From Flavobacterium chungbukense (GTDB taxonomy: Bacteria > Bacteroidota > Bacteroidia > Flavobacteriales > Flavobacteriaceae), in the NCBI RefSeq assembly GCF_020805785.1, contig NZ_JAJGZV010000008.1:124001-188000 (forward strand): a stretch of 64,000 bases of DNA, in the 5' to 3' direction. Position numbers and translations under genes: made by a program. A model generated the notes under the pieces. That model saw nothing but the letters and a program-made list of their open reading frames with translations. It had not been told where the DNA came from and ran no database searches. Numbering within the stretch: the stretch's first letter is position 1; every line of letters starts with the position of its first letter. Positions 26,776-36,692 of the stretch are shown piece after piece.

Positions 26776-28353
26776 CTAGTTACCAGTGATCCAACGTGGA
26801 TCTCCAACTTTTCTATCAATTAAAGTTTGATTTTTAATTGTAAAGTTTCCTGTTGCTGCACTTGTAAATTGAGGATCAAGTACAGTTGCTGTAGCATCAG
26901 GTCTGTTATTGCTTGCTGTAGCTTGCAAACCAGTCGAATTGAAATTATTATTATTTGAGAACGTCGGAGCTGCTGTTGCAGTCGTGTTTGTATATACTGC
27001 CGATCCAACTGCCAATAATGAATTACGTACTGTTAATGTATTTGAGACAAAACGCACATATAAAATTCTACTTGCAGCTGGTAAAGTAGGCGCATATATT
27101 GTACATCCGTCGACTAAAACAGTACTAGTCAAACCTGTTCCAGATAATGTAGCAGCCGCATCTAAGCGAATAAAGTCACGAGATGAACAATTATCGAAAG
27201 TGCTTTTTGTTAAAGTTACAGTTGCCACATAAGTAGTTCTGAAATCTATAAAATCAGCACCAGCAGCAGTGTTTACATTTTTAATAATACTATTATCAAC
27301 AGTGAATGATTTTAATCTAGCCAATGCATTTCCATACATTAACTGAGAAGGATAATCATGAACGTTACAGCCACTTATTAAAACATCTCCTAGTTGTGTT
27401 GGCGATGCTGTACCAATTGTGATTGCTCCACCAGTTGTACCAGTTCCATTCAAATCTAAGTCGATTAATGAGAAATTAACCACTTCGCTAGCATTAGCCG
27501 GATTATTACCAAGAGTGAAATTAACTTTTAGTTTTGATTTATCAGCTGGTCTCAAACCTCTTAATGTTAAGGTTTTATTCACAGCTATTGTTCCCGTTTG
27601 CGCTGTGTAATCACCAGGCATAAAAACTAAAACAGATCCAGCAGGAGCATCAGTAATTTTTTGGAAAATATTATCTTCTGGTTTCACTAAAATACCAGTT
27701 CCGATATCTATTCCTGTCGTAAAAGTTACCACTCCTCTTTTCTTAGCTCCATTTAATAATGTTGCTGTATACGCTGTTTCTCCTGTAAGTCCAGTTATTA
27801 CAGCTACACCAGCCGTTTTCTCCGCTGGAGTAATTGTATGAGAAATATTTCCTGGCATTACTGTAATTTGAGTAACCGTACTATTTGGAACCCATCTTAA
27901 AGTAACTTGTTTTGCATCAATATCTGCAGGTTGTACAGCAGAGAAAAGTTGCTCAGATAATGTTGTTGCAGTTGTAATAGACCATTTAGAATCTTCTAAA
28001 CCACCACCATTAACCGCTTTTACTCTAATAGAATAAACCGTTTCTCCTTCTAAAGCCACTTGAACTGGAAGCTGTGCTGCTGTAACATTTACCGTTTTAT
28101 AAATAGTTTTGAACTCAGGATCATCTGCACTAAACTCAATAACATAATGATCTGCATTTTCGTCACTTTTTGTTGTCCAAGTTAGTTCAACAGTAGTTTG
28201 ATTTCTAATGGTAGCTTTAAGACCAATAGGCGAAAATTCTCTTGTATTTCCTATACCGTCTAATAATCCTTCATTATAACTTTCGCAGCTTGAAACTGCA
28301 ATTGCTAGTAGTAATGTGGCTATTAATCCTTTAAATATATATTTTGCTTTCAT
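26776..28353 (-). CDS. DUF4957/DUF5123 beta-helix lipoprotein with FN3 domains (PUL2)
   Basis: A 525-residue lipoprotein (lipobox AVSSCESYN at about 18-26). Two fibronectin type III-like domains (about 40-130 and 140-210) are followed by a parallel beta-helix with DUF4957 (about 225-370, VLVFMPGDYTAQTGTIAVNK) and DUF5123 features (about 380-520, TNTTATAAPTFSNNNN, DPQFTSAATGNFTIKN). Proteins of this kind are regularly encoded with SusC/SusD in pectin loci of Bacteroidota. They are thought to bind or present homogalacturonan or related chains. No pectate-lyase catalytic motif is visible, so binding is more likely than cleavage. Confidence 0.82.
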   Translation of the reverse strand: MKAKYIFKGLIATLLLAIAVSSCESYNEGLLDGIGNTREFSPIGLKATIRNQTTVELTWTTKSDENADHYVIEFSADDPEFKTIYKTVNVTAAQLPVQVALEGETVYSIRVKAVNGGGLEDSKWSITTATTLSEQLFSAVQPADIDAKQVTLRWVPNSTVTQITVMPGNISHTITPAEKTAGVAVITGLTGETAYTATLLNGAKKRGVVTFTTGIDIGTGILVKPEDNIFQKITDAPAGSVLVFMPGDYTAQTGTIAVNKTLTLRGLRPADKSKLKVNFTLGNNPANASEVVNFSLIDLDLNGTGTTGGAITIGTASPTQLGDVLISGCNVHDYPSQLMYGNALARLKSFTVDNSIIKNVNTAAGADFIDFRTTYVATVTLTKSTFDNCSSRDFIRLDAAATLSGTGLTSTVLVDGCTIYAPTLPAASRILYVRFVSNTLTVRNSLLAVGSAVYTNTTATAAPTFSNNNNFNSTGLQATASNNRPDATATVLDPQFTSAATGNFTIKNQTLIDRKVGDPRWITGN

Positions 28354-28366
28354 AATTTATAATTTA

Positions 28367-30169
28367 TTAATACCCGTAATCATTTTTTAACTGACCATTA
28401 CTTCCGTCAATAAACACCTGCCATATTGGCCAAAACTGTCTATTATCAGGGTTAACTCCTGCTTTGTATAATGAATTTACTTTAGCATCTGCAGTTGTTC
28501 CTGTCCATGTCCAAGTTACTGCTGTATATGTTGCTCCTGGATTAACATTTTCACCTCTATTTAATCCGTAAATATCAATAGAAACATTATCTGTTTTAAA
28601 TTTATAATACAAAGTAGTTGGCACATCGGCATATTCTCCTGTACGAGCTGACAAGGCAGCCATTTTTACTTTAGCTTCGTCTAGTTTTGCTTTTAATAAA
28701 TTCCAACGAATTAAATTTTGTTTACGTTCCATTTCACCTGTAAACTCATATTTATTTTCAGTTACAAGAGCATTAAACATTGCTTCTTTACTAGTTAAAG
28801 CATTTACATAAGCATCAACTTTTACAGCTTGAGATGCCGCAGGGAATGATCTTCTGCGTATTTCTTTCAAATAAGGCATTGCCGCACCTGGACCTTCTAA
28901 TTCGTTTGCTGTTTCAGCAGCAATAAGAAGTACTTCAGCATATCTCATGTACATTTTATTAACTCCATCATCATTAGTTGAAGTTACATAACGTTTCATC
29001 CACTCGTAACGGTATTTACCAAAATACCAAGTATCTAGCGTACCTAATTCTTGTTTAGCGATATTATTAGTTGCTGCACCATATTTATAAGGTACACAAG
29101 TAACATCTCTACGAGCATCAACTTGATCATAATCATAGAAAACAGTTGGTAATGGACCCGCTACACCACCACGGTTAGCTCCGTTTGCTTGAAATTGATC
29201 ACTAGCAGCTGTATGTTTTACAGCGAAAGTAAACAACATTCTACCACGTCCATCAGCGAAAGGAAGTTCCCAAAGAGATTCTCCTCCAGCAGTAGTATTT
29301 TCTTCATTGTATTTTCTCCATAATCCTTCAAAAGTAGACTCTAAACGAGCTGAACCGCTTTGAATTACTTCACGAGATTCTTTTAAAGCCAATGCATACA
29401 TATTAGCAACGGAAAGTTCTGGATCATTACTTCTTCTAACTCCGTCAGGATACTGTTGAAAACCGCTTGCTACCAAAGCCAAACGCGCTCTAAATCCTTT
29501 AACAAAGGCTTTATTTACGTGTTCAACAGTATTGGTATAAGCAGTTGCGTTTGGCCATGCAACCAATGTTGAAGCTTCTCCTAAATCTGCAATTAATTGT
29601 TTATAAAGAATATCTCTGCTTGTTTTAGGCAAGTATAGAGTTTCACTTGTAATAGGCTCAAAACGAGCTGGAACATCACCCCAAGCTTTAATTAAATCAG
29701 CATAATAAATTGCTCTCAGTGTTAGAGCCTCTCCTAATAATTGTCCCATTTCTGATCCTGGAGTAGGATTTCCGTATTGACGTATACCTTTTATACAAAC
29801 ATTAGCACGTTCAATACCTGAAAACATCATCGAATACGCATTATTAGTTGTGTTCATTTCCGTATTGCCCGGTTTTGCATCATAAACACATAAATCGGCT
29901 TTATCTCCAGCTGTTTGCGAAGTATTATACCACTCTGTATCTGTATTTAATCCGTAATAAGGTAAAAATCTTCCTCTATAAGAGTTCGTTTCTGCAAATG
30001 GCACTTTTATTCCATCTATAGCTCCTTTTGCAAGTCCAGGTGTAGAAAAAATCAAAGCAGCATCTAATGTTGATTGGGCAGGCGAATCTAAGTAGTCATC
30101 TTCAAATTGCTGACAAGAACTAAATAGACCCGAAATTATCAATCCCGCTATTATTATTTTATGTTTCAT
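28367..30169 (-). CDS. SusD/RagB-family lipoprotein (PUL2)
   Basis: A 600-residue lipoprotein with lipobox LFSSCQQFEDDYLDSP at about 16-31. SusD features are RANVCIKGIRQYG, LRAIYYADLIKAWGDVPARFE and YMRYAEVLLIAAETANELEG in the C-terminal half. It is encoded 17 bases after the SusC partner and 13 before the DUF4957/DUF5123 gene, a tight three-gene operon. It should bind the polysaccharide fragments imported by the SusC partner. Confidence 0.94.
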   Translation of the reverse strand: MKHKIIIAGLIISGLFSSCQQFEDDYLDSPAQSTLDAALIFSTPGLAKGAIDGIKVPFAETNSYRGRFLPYYGLNTDTEWYNTSQTAGDKADLCVYDAKPGNTEMNTTNNAYSMMFSGIERANVCIKGIRQYGNPTPGSEMGQLLGEALTLRAIYYADLIKAWGDVPARFEPITSETLYLPKTSRDILYKQLIADLGEASTLVAWPNATAYTNTVEHVNKAFVKGFRARLALVASGFQQYPDGVRRSNDPELSVANMYALALKESREVIQSGSARLESTFEGLWRKYNEENTTAGGESLWELPFADGRGRMLFTFAVKHTAASDQFQANGANRGGVAGPLPTVFYDYDQVDARRDVTCVPYKYGAATNNIAKQELGTLDTWYFGKYRYEWMKRYVTSTNDDGVNKMYMRYAEVLLIAAETANELEGPGAAMPYLKEIRRRSFPAASQAVKVDAYVNALTSKEAMFNALVTENKYEFTGEMERKQNLIRWNLLKAKLDEAKVKMAALSARTGEYADVPTTLYYKFKTDNVSIDIYGLNRGENVNPGATYTAVTWTWTGTTADAKVNSLYKAGVNPDNRQFWPIWQVFIDGSNGQLKNDYGY

Positions 30170-30186
30170 TTTTGTAGTAATTAAAA

Positions 30187-33100
30187 TTAAAAATTAAGAT
30201 TCATCCCAAAAACCATTTGTCTGCTTCTTGGATAAGGACTTGAATCAACCCCTGGCGTAAGGGGGTTTTTTCTTCTAGTTGAAACTTCCGGATCAGAACC
30301 CGAATAGTTAGTCCAAACAAAAACATTGCTTGCCGTCAGATAGAATCTCAATTTAGAAACTCCAAGTTTAGATGTAAACATCTCAGGTGCTGTATACCCT
30401 AATGTCAAAGTATTTAATCTTAAAAATGATGCGTCTTCAACTGCCCAATCCGTAAATATAGCAGTTCTCATATATGGTGACCACATAGTCGTATTAGCAT
30501 TAAGTGCAGTTAATGCAGCTGGATCTGTTACTAATTGACCTGTAGCAGGATCTAAATTTGTCCATCTCTTTCCATCTGCCATTGTTGAATTTAAATTTTT
30601 GTACTGCGCTGAAGCATTAGCAGTAGAAAATTCAATTTTATCAGCATTATAAACATCATTACCAATACTCCAGTTAAAAGCTGCCATTAAATCAAATCCG
30701 TAAGCATTTCCATTAATAACAAAACCTCCTGAACTTTTTGGATTAACATTACCAATAACAGTTTTATCGCTTAAATCTACTTTACCATCACCGTTAACAT
30801 CTTTCAATTTCATATCTCCAGGTTTAAGCGCGCTTCCGTCTCCAACCAAAGTAGTAGCAGTACTAATTACTCCAGATTTTAGAACATATTTTCCTCCAAC
30901 ATAATCAAAATCAGAAACCTCATATCTTCCATCATTTTTATAACCGTACATTGTACCTAATGAAGAACCAACTTGAATTAGATAATCATCTCCAATTTGT
31001 GAAGAAGCCCAACCGGTTGCTGCTCCAAAATTATTCATAACTCCTAATGAGTTAATACGATTTTTGTTTATTCCCATGTTGAATGAAAAATTCAATCCGT
31101 ATTTTGCTTTTTCAATTGCAACTACGTTAATAGTAGCCTCGAAACCTGTATTTTGTGTTTCTCCCATGTTACGGTATTGGAAATCATATCCAGAACCTGG
31201 AACTGGGAAATTAATTAATAAGTCACTTGTAATATTTTTGTAGACATCAAAATTACCGCTTAAACGATTCTTGAAAAATCCAAAATCTAAACCGAAGTTC
31301 TGAGTTACAGTTGTTTCCCATTTTAAATCAGGATTAGGCATTGTTTTAGAAGGTGCCCAAATACTAGTCACACCATTAATCCATGTTGTTGCTGTAGATT
31401 GAAAAATCTGAACTTGCTGCCCAACAGGAATATTATTATTTCCTGCCTCACCGTAACTAGCTCTTACTTTCAGAAGATTGATCCAACTTGTATTTTTAAG
31501 GAAGCTTTCTTCTGAAATTTTCCATCCTGCTGCAAAAGCTGGGAAATAACCCCAACGATTCTGCTCTAAAAATTTACTTGATCCGTCTGCACGAAATGTA
31601 GCTGACAAAATATAACGATTTTTGTAGTCGTAATTAGCACGTCCGAAAAATGACAATAATTTATCATCAGGGCTGTAATAGTTATCTACTGATTGAGGCG
31701 TTCCTTGTGTTGTTAATGTTTTTGCTTTATCAAAATCAAAAAACTTAGGATATCCATGAATAGTAGTAGTTACGGTATTAGAATTATAGTTAATGCTTTC
31801 CTGTCCAAGAAGTGCTGTCAAATGGTGATTTTCTCCCATTATCTTTTTGAAATCATAATTCAATGTATTAGCATTTCTAAAACGTCTTTCTTTGCTATCT
31901 CCCATAATCATTGCAGGCATTCCTTGCAAAGGACCTAATGGAGCATTAGCTATGTAATAGGTAGTTAAGCCATAATAACGATAATCCAAATTGTTAAAAT
32001 TATCCAGACCTAAGTCAACATTTAATTTTAAATTTTCTGCAATTTCCCATCCAAAACTTCCTAACATATTAAAGTTTTTACGAAACTGCTGACGCTCATT
32101 GTCATAGACCGCTCTTAACGGATTCACCAATATATCTGAACCATCACCTGATACATCATCTGAACTCAATCCTGCCACCGGAAGTGGTGCATAACCAACA
32201 ATAGTACGCATACGTGAATCTGCTGAAGATTTTTCATTTTGCTCATTTACACCACCACCATCAATCTCTGTATCAGAATAACGTACAGTAAAACCAACAT
32301 CAATCTTGTCATTCAATTTACTTTTTAAAGCCAAAGACAGGTTATTTCTTTTATAATTTGAACCTATCATAATTGCTTTTTCATCGTAATGCGCATAATT
32401 AAAGTTATAATTAAGCTTATCCGTTCCGCCTCTAATTCCTAAATCACGGCTTTGTACTTCTCCAGTACGCCCGAAAATTTGTTTTTGCCAATTGTCTCCT
32501 TTTAAACCTTTGTACATATCTTGATCTTGCCAATTTCCGAAATACTTAGTATATGAACTAGGATCAGAAGCTACTTTTGTTCCTGTTTGAGAAAGCAAAG
32601 CATATTCGTATTGCCATTTAGTATAATCATCTGGCGATAAAACATCAATTTGTTTCGCCATCGTTTTCATACCGTAAAACATATTAAAATTCACGGCTAT
32701 TTTTCCATCTTTTCCTTTTTTTGTTGTAATCAGAATAACTCCATTTGCGCCACGCGATCCGTAGATTGCAGTTGAAGCAGCATCTTTCAAAACAGTCATC
32801 GAATCGATATCTGATGAAGAAATATCATTCATGCTGTTAATTGGAAATCCGTCCACAATAATCAAAGGTGAAGCATCTTGAGTAAGCGATCCACCACCAC
32901 GAACTCTAATTCTAATATCGGCATCTGGAGAACCTTCTGCAGCAGTTACTTGGACCCCCGCAATACGTCCTGTCAAAGCTTCAGCGACATTTGCCACTGG
33001 AACTTTTTTCAAGTCATTTCCAGAAATCGTAGATACTGCACCAGTCAAATCAGATTTCTTTGATGTTCCATACCCAATAACTACAACTTCGTTTAAGTTA

Positions 33101-33429
33101 TTTGAGTCTTCAGTTAAAGTTGCATTTACTTTTGTTTTACCAGCCGCAGAAACATCAATGGTTTTAAATCCAATGAAAGAAAAGCTAAGTACCGCTTTCG
33201 GGTTGGTTAGTTTAAGTTTGTAATGACCGTCAAAATCGGTAGAAGTTCCGTTCTTAGTTCCTTTCTCTAAGACATTTACGCCTGGAAGAGAAAGACCCGC
33301 AGCATCTGTCACGGTTCCCTCTACAGTTGTATTCTGCGCATGTAACTGACTGCCGATCAATAAGCACAGTAAGAAAACAAGTTTAAAGCAAAAATTTGCT
33401 CCTTTGTTTAATAGTTCTTTAAAGTTCAT
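30187..33429 (-). CDS. SusC/RagA-family TonB-dependent transporter (PUL2)
   Basis: 1080 residues: signal peptide (ending LHAQ, about residue 32), carboxypeptidase-regulatory-like domain (VEGTVTDAAGLSLPGVNV, about 36-110), and plug with VVIGYGTSKKSDLTGAV and VLKDAASTAIYGSRGANGV. A long barrel ends in MVFGMNLNF. There is no STN domain and no HTCS gene next to it. With the DUF5123 partner the best guess is import of pectin-type oligosaccharides. Control may come from a regulator encoded elsewhere acting on the palindrome at 33624. Confidence 0.94.
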   Translation of the reverse strand: MNFKELLNKGANFCFKLVFLLCLLIGSQLHAQNTTVEGTVTDAAGLSLPGVNVLEKGTKNGTSTDFDGHYKLKLTNPKAVLSFSFIGFKTIDVSAAGKTKVNATLTEDSNNLNEVVVIGYGTSKKSDLTGAVSTISGNDLKKVPVANVAEALTGRIAGVQVTAAEGSPDADIRIRVRGGGSLTQDASPLIIVDGFPINSMNDISSSDIDSMTVLKDAASTAIYGSRGANGVILITTKKGKDGKIAVNFNMFYGMKTMAKQIDVLSPDDYTKWQYEYALLSQTGTKVASDPSSYTKYFGNWQDQDMYKGLKGDNWQKQIFGRTGEVQSRDLGIRGGTDKLNYNFNYAHYDEKAIMIGSNYKRNNLSLALKSKLNDKIDVGFTVRYSDTEIDGGGVNEQNEKSSADSRMRTIVGYAPLPVAGLSSDDVSGDGSDILVNPLRAVYDNERQQFRKNFNMLGSFGWEIAENLKLNVDLGLDNFNNLDYRYYGLTTYYIANAPLGPLQGMPAMIMGDSKERRFRNANTLNYDFKKIMGENHHLTALLGQESINYNSNTVTTTIHGYPKFFDFDKAKTLTTQGTPQSVDNYYSPDDKLLSFFGRANYDYKNRYILSATFRADGSSKFLEQNRWGYFPAFAAGWKISEESFLKNTSWINLLKVRASYGEAGNNNIPVGQQVQIFQSTATTWINGVTSIWAPSKTMPNPDLKWETTVTQNFGLDFGFFKNRLSGNFDVYKNITSDLLINFPVPGSGYDFQYRNMGETQNTGFEATINVVAIEKAKYGLNFSFNMGINKNRINSLGVMNNFGAATGWASSQIGDDYLIQVGSSLGTMYGYKNDGRYEVSDFDYVGGKYVLKSGVISTATTLVGDGSALKPGDMKLKDVNGDGKVDLSDKTVIGNVNPKSSGGFVINGNAYGFDLMAAFNWSIGNDVYNADKIEFSTANASAQYKNLNSTMADGKRWTNLDPATGQLVTDPAALTALNANTTMWSPYMRTAIFTDWAVEDASFLRLNTLTLGYTAPEMFTSKLGVSKLRFYLTASNVFVWTNYSGSDPEVSTRRKNPLTPGVDSSPYPRSRQMVFGMNLNF

Positions 33430-34008
33430 GGTTGATTGTTTAAGTTATTAATTGTTTTTAGTCGTGGTTTAAGTGGTTTTTTGTGGTTACTTTCAATTCA
33501 TTTATTTAATTATTACAGGTATTTATGTTTACTATTATATCACATTTCTTAACAAATCGGATTAATTATAATCCCTTTTTAACTTCTCGTTACTTAATCG
33601 ATTTCGAAGATCAAAAATAAAGTTGTAATCGATTACACAAACATAAATATTTTTTTTAAACGAAAAATAATTTTTCATAAAAAAGTCATAAAAAAAATTA
33701 TATATCAAAAAAAATATTGATTTTTTATATGAGATATATAATTTTAATGAACATAAAATATTAAATATATTATTACTAATCGTTCATTTGATTCGATTTT
33801 TACAAAAAAAACAATCGATTACATGAATATTAATTATGAAATTATTAGGTGTATTTTTTACACTTAAAAAGTTAAAAAGATGCTAATTTTTTTTAAATCA
33901 ATACCGGAAAAACAGGATTTTTTAAAATGAATTTTCTGATATAAAGAAGAATTGGTGCCGAAAAAAGGGTATTTTTCAATCCAAGCAATTGAATTTAAAC
34001 ATAAAAAA
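33430..34008. other. Long AT-rich promoter region of PUL2, no gene seen
   Basis: This stretch has no convincing ORF and is very AT-rich. It separates the PUL2 susC start from the terminator of the MFS gene. AATCGATT-type sites occur at 33595-33602, 33624-33637 (fully palindromic) and 33813-33824 (half-matching). That clustering within 230 bases suggests a regulator-binding region. The -7/-33 boxes of the susC promoter were not clear to me. Confidence 0.5.
33624..33637. promoter_or_regulatory. Palindromic operator-like site, LacI-family type
   Basis: TGTAATCGATTACA is a perfect 14-bp palindrome with a central CG, the usual shape of LacI-family operators. It lies about 195 bases upstream of the PUL2 susC start. 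A partial copy (CAATCGATTACA) is at 33813-33824 and an AATCGATT core at 33595. No LacI gene is in this window, so the regulator would be encoded elsewhere. Confidence 0.5.
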
Positions 34009-34033
34009 AGCCCTTAAACAAAAGTTAAGGGCT
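34009..34033 (-). terminator. Terminator of the MFS gene
   Basis: AGCCCTTAA (34009-34017) pairs exactly with TTAAGGGCT (34025-34033). On the minus strand it is followed by seven T residues. It is 24 bases beyond the MFS stop. Confidence 0.85.
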
Positions 34034-34057
34034 AAAAGAATGTATTTTTTTTAAGTG

Positions 34058-35224
34058 TTAAATATGCTGCAACTGCACTTTCTTTTGATGTAACTTTATC
34101 AATATGAATGTAATAATCATACCGATAATTGACATTGCTACTCCAATCAGGTTTGGAGAAGAATAGCTTAGTCCTGCCGCCAGTGGCAATCCGCCTAGAA
34201 AAGCGCCTAAAGCGTTACCAATATTAAAACTCCCTTGAAGCGATGCCGAAGCAATCATCTCTGCTCCTTTCGCTGTGCGAATCATTAGCATCTGAATTGG
34301 TGCAATAACCGAGAATGAAATAGCTCCTGTTAAGAAAGTTAGAAATAAGGAAACATATTGATTGAATGAGAAAAAGTAAACTAAAACTAAATCTAAAGAC
34401 ATTACCATTAATAAGGCTAAAGTAGTTGGTGCTGGCGAGAATCTATCTGCTAATTTTCCTCCAACAAAATTACCAACAACCATCCCTAATCCTGCTAGGA
34501 TCAAGATTGAAGAAACATCTTCTGGCTCAAATTTCGATACATTAATTAATAAAGGAGCAATATAACTGATCCAAGCAAATAAACCTCCAAAACCAATTGC
34601 AGTAATTCCGATAATCAACCATGCTTCCGTTTTCTTAAAAAACTGAAGTTGTGTTTTCATGTTGACACTTTCTCCTTTTTCAAGATTTGGCATCCATAAA
34701 TAAATGGCTAAAAATGTTAATAGACCAACAATTGCAATTAGCACAAAAGTATAACGCCAAATAAAATGATGTCCAATATAAGTTCCAATTGGCACTCCGA
34801 TTAAGTTAGCAATTGTTAATCCTGCAAACATGGTTGATATAGCCTGAGCTTCTTTTCCTTTGTCTGCTAAACGGCTTGCCACTACAGCACCAACTCCAAA
34901 GAATGCGCCATGCGGCAAACCTGAAAGAAATCGAGATGCAAATAAAACATTATAATCTGGAGCAATAATAGACAACGCATTAAAAACTGCCAGCATTAAA
35001 GCTAAGATTAAAAGCATTTTTTTAGGCGCATAATTTCTACCAGCAATCACCAATAAAGGTGCACCAATAACAACTCCTAAAGCATAAGATGAAATTAAAT
35101 ATCCCGCAACAGGAATTGAAACTTTCATATCTGAAGCAATATCTGGGAGTAATCCCATCATTACAAATTCTGTAATTCCAATAGTTAACCCTCCAAGAGA
35201 GAGTGCAATAAGACTTTTTTTCAT
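34058..35224 (-). CDS. MFS exporter, DHA1/AraJ-like
   Basis: A 388-residue inner-membrane protein with about 12 hydrophobic segments. It opens with SLGGLTIGITEFVMMGLLPDIA, characteristic of AraJ/YdhP-type drug:H+ antiporters. RFLSGLPHGAFFGVGAVVASRL near 98-119 and PIGTYIGHHFIWRYTFV near 149-165 match their conserved loops. Such transporters export small compounds using the proton gradient. The substrate is unknown. It is divergent from an AraC regulator gene, which likely controls it. Confidence 0.9.
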   Translation of the reverse strand: MKKSLIALSLGGLTIGITEFVMMGLLPDIASDMKVSIPVAGYLISSYALGVVIGAPLLVIAGRNYAPKKMLLILALMLAVFNALSIIAPDYNVLFASRFLSGLPHGAFFGVGAVVASRLADKGKEAQAISTMFAGLTIANLIGVPIGTYIGHHFIWRYTFVLIAIVGLLTFLAIYLWMPNLEKGESVNMKTQLQFFKKTEAWLIIGITAIGFGGLFAWISYIAPLLINVSKFEPEDVSSILILAGLGMVVGNFVGGKLADRFSPAPTTLALLMVMSLDLVLVYFFSFNQYVSLFLTFLTGAISFSVIAPIQMLMIRTAKGAEMIASASLQGSFNIGNALGAFLGGLPLAAGLSYSSPNLIGVAMSIIGMIITFILIKLHQKKVQLQHI

Positions 35225-35327
35225 TTTGATTTATTGTAGAAAGGAATAGATTTCTACGTTGCAAAATTAACACCGTTAACCGAATTAGAAATTGTATATT
35301 TGTGATATAAAATTGTACATTTAAGTT

Positions 35328-36161
35328 ATGCCGAAATTAAATCAGTTTAAAACGCTTGTACTTGATGAATTTGAAGAAGAGAAATTTCATCTTCCTCCGC
35401 ATACGCATACCTATTATGAAATCATCTACATTAATAAAGGAAGCGGCATTCATCATTTAAATCATAATTTGCTGCCATACAAAGCGGGAGATCTATTTGT
35501 AATTTCACCAGACGATGAACATTATTTTGACATTAAGAAAAGTACGCGCTTTACCTTTATCAAATTCACCGATAATTACTTCAATTCTAAACAAAATCTT
35601 ACTTGCGATGAATTTTTGGTCAATACACCGGAGAGTTTCATGCGTGATAAAATCTTGAAAGAAACAGTTCTAAAGTTTGATGAACCTTGTAAAACGATTC
35701 TAAAAAACACGGTTGAAAACATTATTACGTACGGAAAATATATTGATGTGACTTCTTCTCCAATTGTTTTTTATCAGATTCTTTCGATTTTTGGTTTAAT
35801 TAAAGAAACCATTCGAGGAATGAATTTACAGATGAAATCGCCACATCTTGATAATGAACAAATTGCGAATTATATTCATCAAAATATTTATCAGCCAAAA
35901 TTGGTTCAGATTAAAGTGATTGCAGATCATTTTAATATTGCTCAAACCTATTTCAGTGCTTATTTCAAAAGAACATTCAGTATCAGTTACCGCGAATACA
36001 TTCATAATTTGAGAACCACTCTAATCGAAAAAAGATTCCATAACAATCAATTACCGATTAAACAGATTGCCTATGAATTTGGTTTTACCGACGAAAGCCA
36101 TTTGACCAATTATTTCAAAAAACGTAAAAACATGAAGCCAACAGATTTTAAGAAACTGTAG
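35328..36161 (+). CDS. AraC-family regulator with cupin sensor, divergent from MFS gene
   Basis: A 277-residue protein. The N-terminal cupin is at about 10-75 (HLPPHTHTYYEIIYINKGSG, YKAGDLFVISPDDEHYF), and the C-terminal AraC HTH pair is at about 180-277 (VIADHFNIAQTYFSAYFKR, IKQIAYEFGFTDESHLTNYFKK). A TATATTTG box at 35295-35302 fits a Bacteroidota -7 element 26 bases upstream of the ATG. The 103-base divergent intergenic region with the MFS gene suggests that it senses a compound and regulates its export. Confidence 0.9.
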   Translation: MPKLNQFKTLVLDEFEEEKFHLPPHTHTYYEIIYINKGSGIHHLNHNLLPYKAGDLFVISPDDEHYFDIKKSTRFTFIKFTDNYFNSKQNLTCDEFLVNTPESFMRDKILKETVLKFDEPCKTILKNTVENIITYGKYIDVTSSPIVFYQILSIFGLIKETIRGMNLQMKSPHLDNEQIANYIHQNIYQPKLVQIKVIADHFNIAQTYFSAYFKRTFSISYREYIHNLRTTLIEKRFHNNQLPIKQIAYEFGFTDESHLTNYFKKRKNMKPTDFKKL

Positions 36162-36231
36162 TTATTGAAATCTTAAAAAGTGATTTACTCGAACAATTTT
36201 AGCTAAATTTGTAATTCTAAAAAACAATTTC

Positions 36232-36591
36232 TTGACCAAAAAAACCCACATAATAATGCTTTTTCTAACGCTGACTTTCCTTTTGAATCCAGGTTATACA
36301 TACGCATGCAATATGGGACATCATAAAGAAATTGCCGTTAAGGAAGAAAACAGCTGTTCTAAAAAATGCTGCGAGAAGAAAACTTCAAAAGAAAAAAAAC
36401 ACAATTGCGATGGAAAATGCCGTCATTCTGGCTGTAATACAACAAGCTTTTCAAGCATTATTTTAACTTCTAATGAATTTGATTTAGAAAATAATGTTTT
36501 TAATTTTTCTTTAAAAAACACTTTCACTTATTATCCTGAAGTAACTATTTCTTCGGGTTTTACTTCCATCTGGCTAAAGCCGAAGATATAA
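36232..36591 (+). CDS. Small exported Cys/His-rich protein of the copper locus
   Basis: 119 residues from a TTG at 36232, which keeps the basic n-region of the signal peptide (MTKKTHIIMLF to YTYA). An ATG at 36256 is the alternative start. The mature part begins CNMGHHKEIAVKEENSCSKKCCEK and continues with HNCDGKCRHSGC: eight Cys and several His within about 50 residues, fit for metal binding. The last 50 residues look like an ordinary beta-rich tail. It precedes DUF3347, an HMA-AraC regulator and a copper ATPase, so periplasmic copper handling is likely. The family is not named to my knowledge. Confidence 0.7.
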   Translation: MTKKTHIIMLFLTLTFLLNPGYTYACNMGHHKEIAVKEENSCSKKCCEKKTSKEKKHNCDGKCRHSGCNTTSFSSIILTSNEFDLENNVFNFSLKNTFTYYPEVTISSGFTSIWLKPKI

Positions 36592-36692
36592 TTATTGCAT
36601 TTCTGACAGCCCATATTGGGTCTTTTTTGAATCGAAAACTTTTAAATTAATCTAAAGGAAATTTGAAAATCCTTTATCAAATATCAAACACA

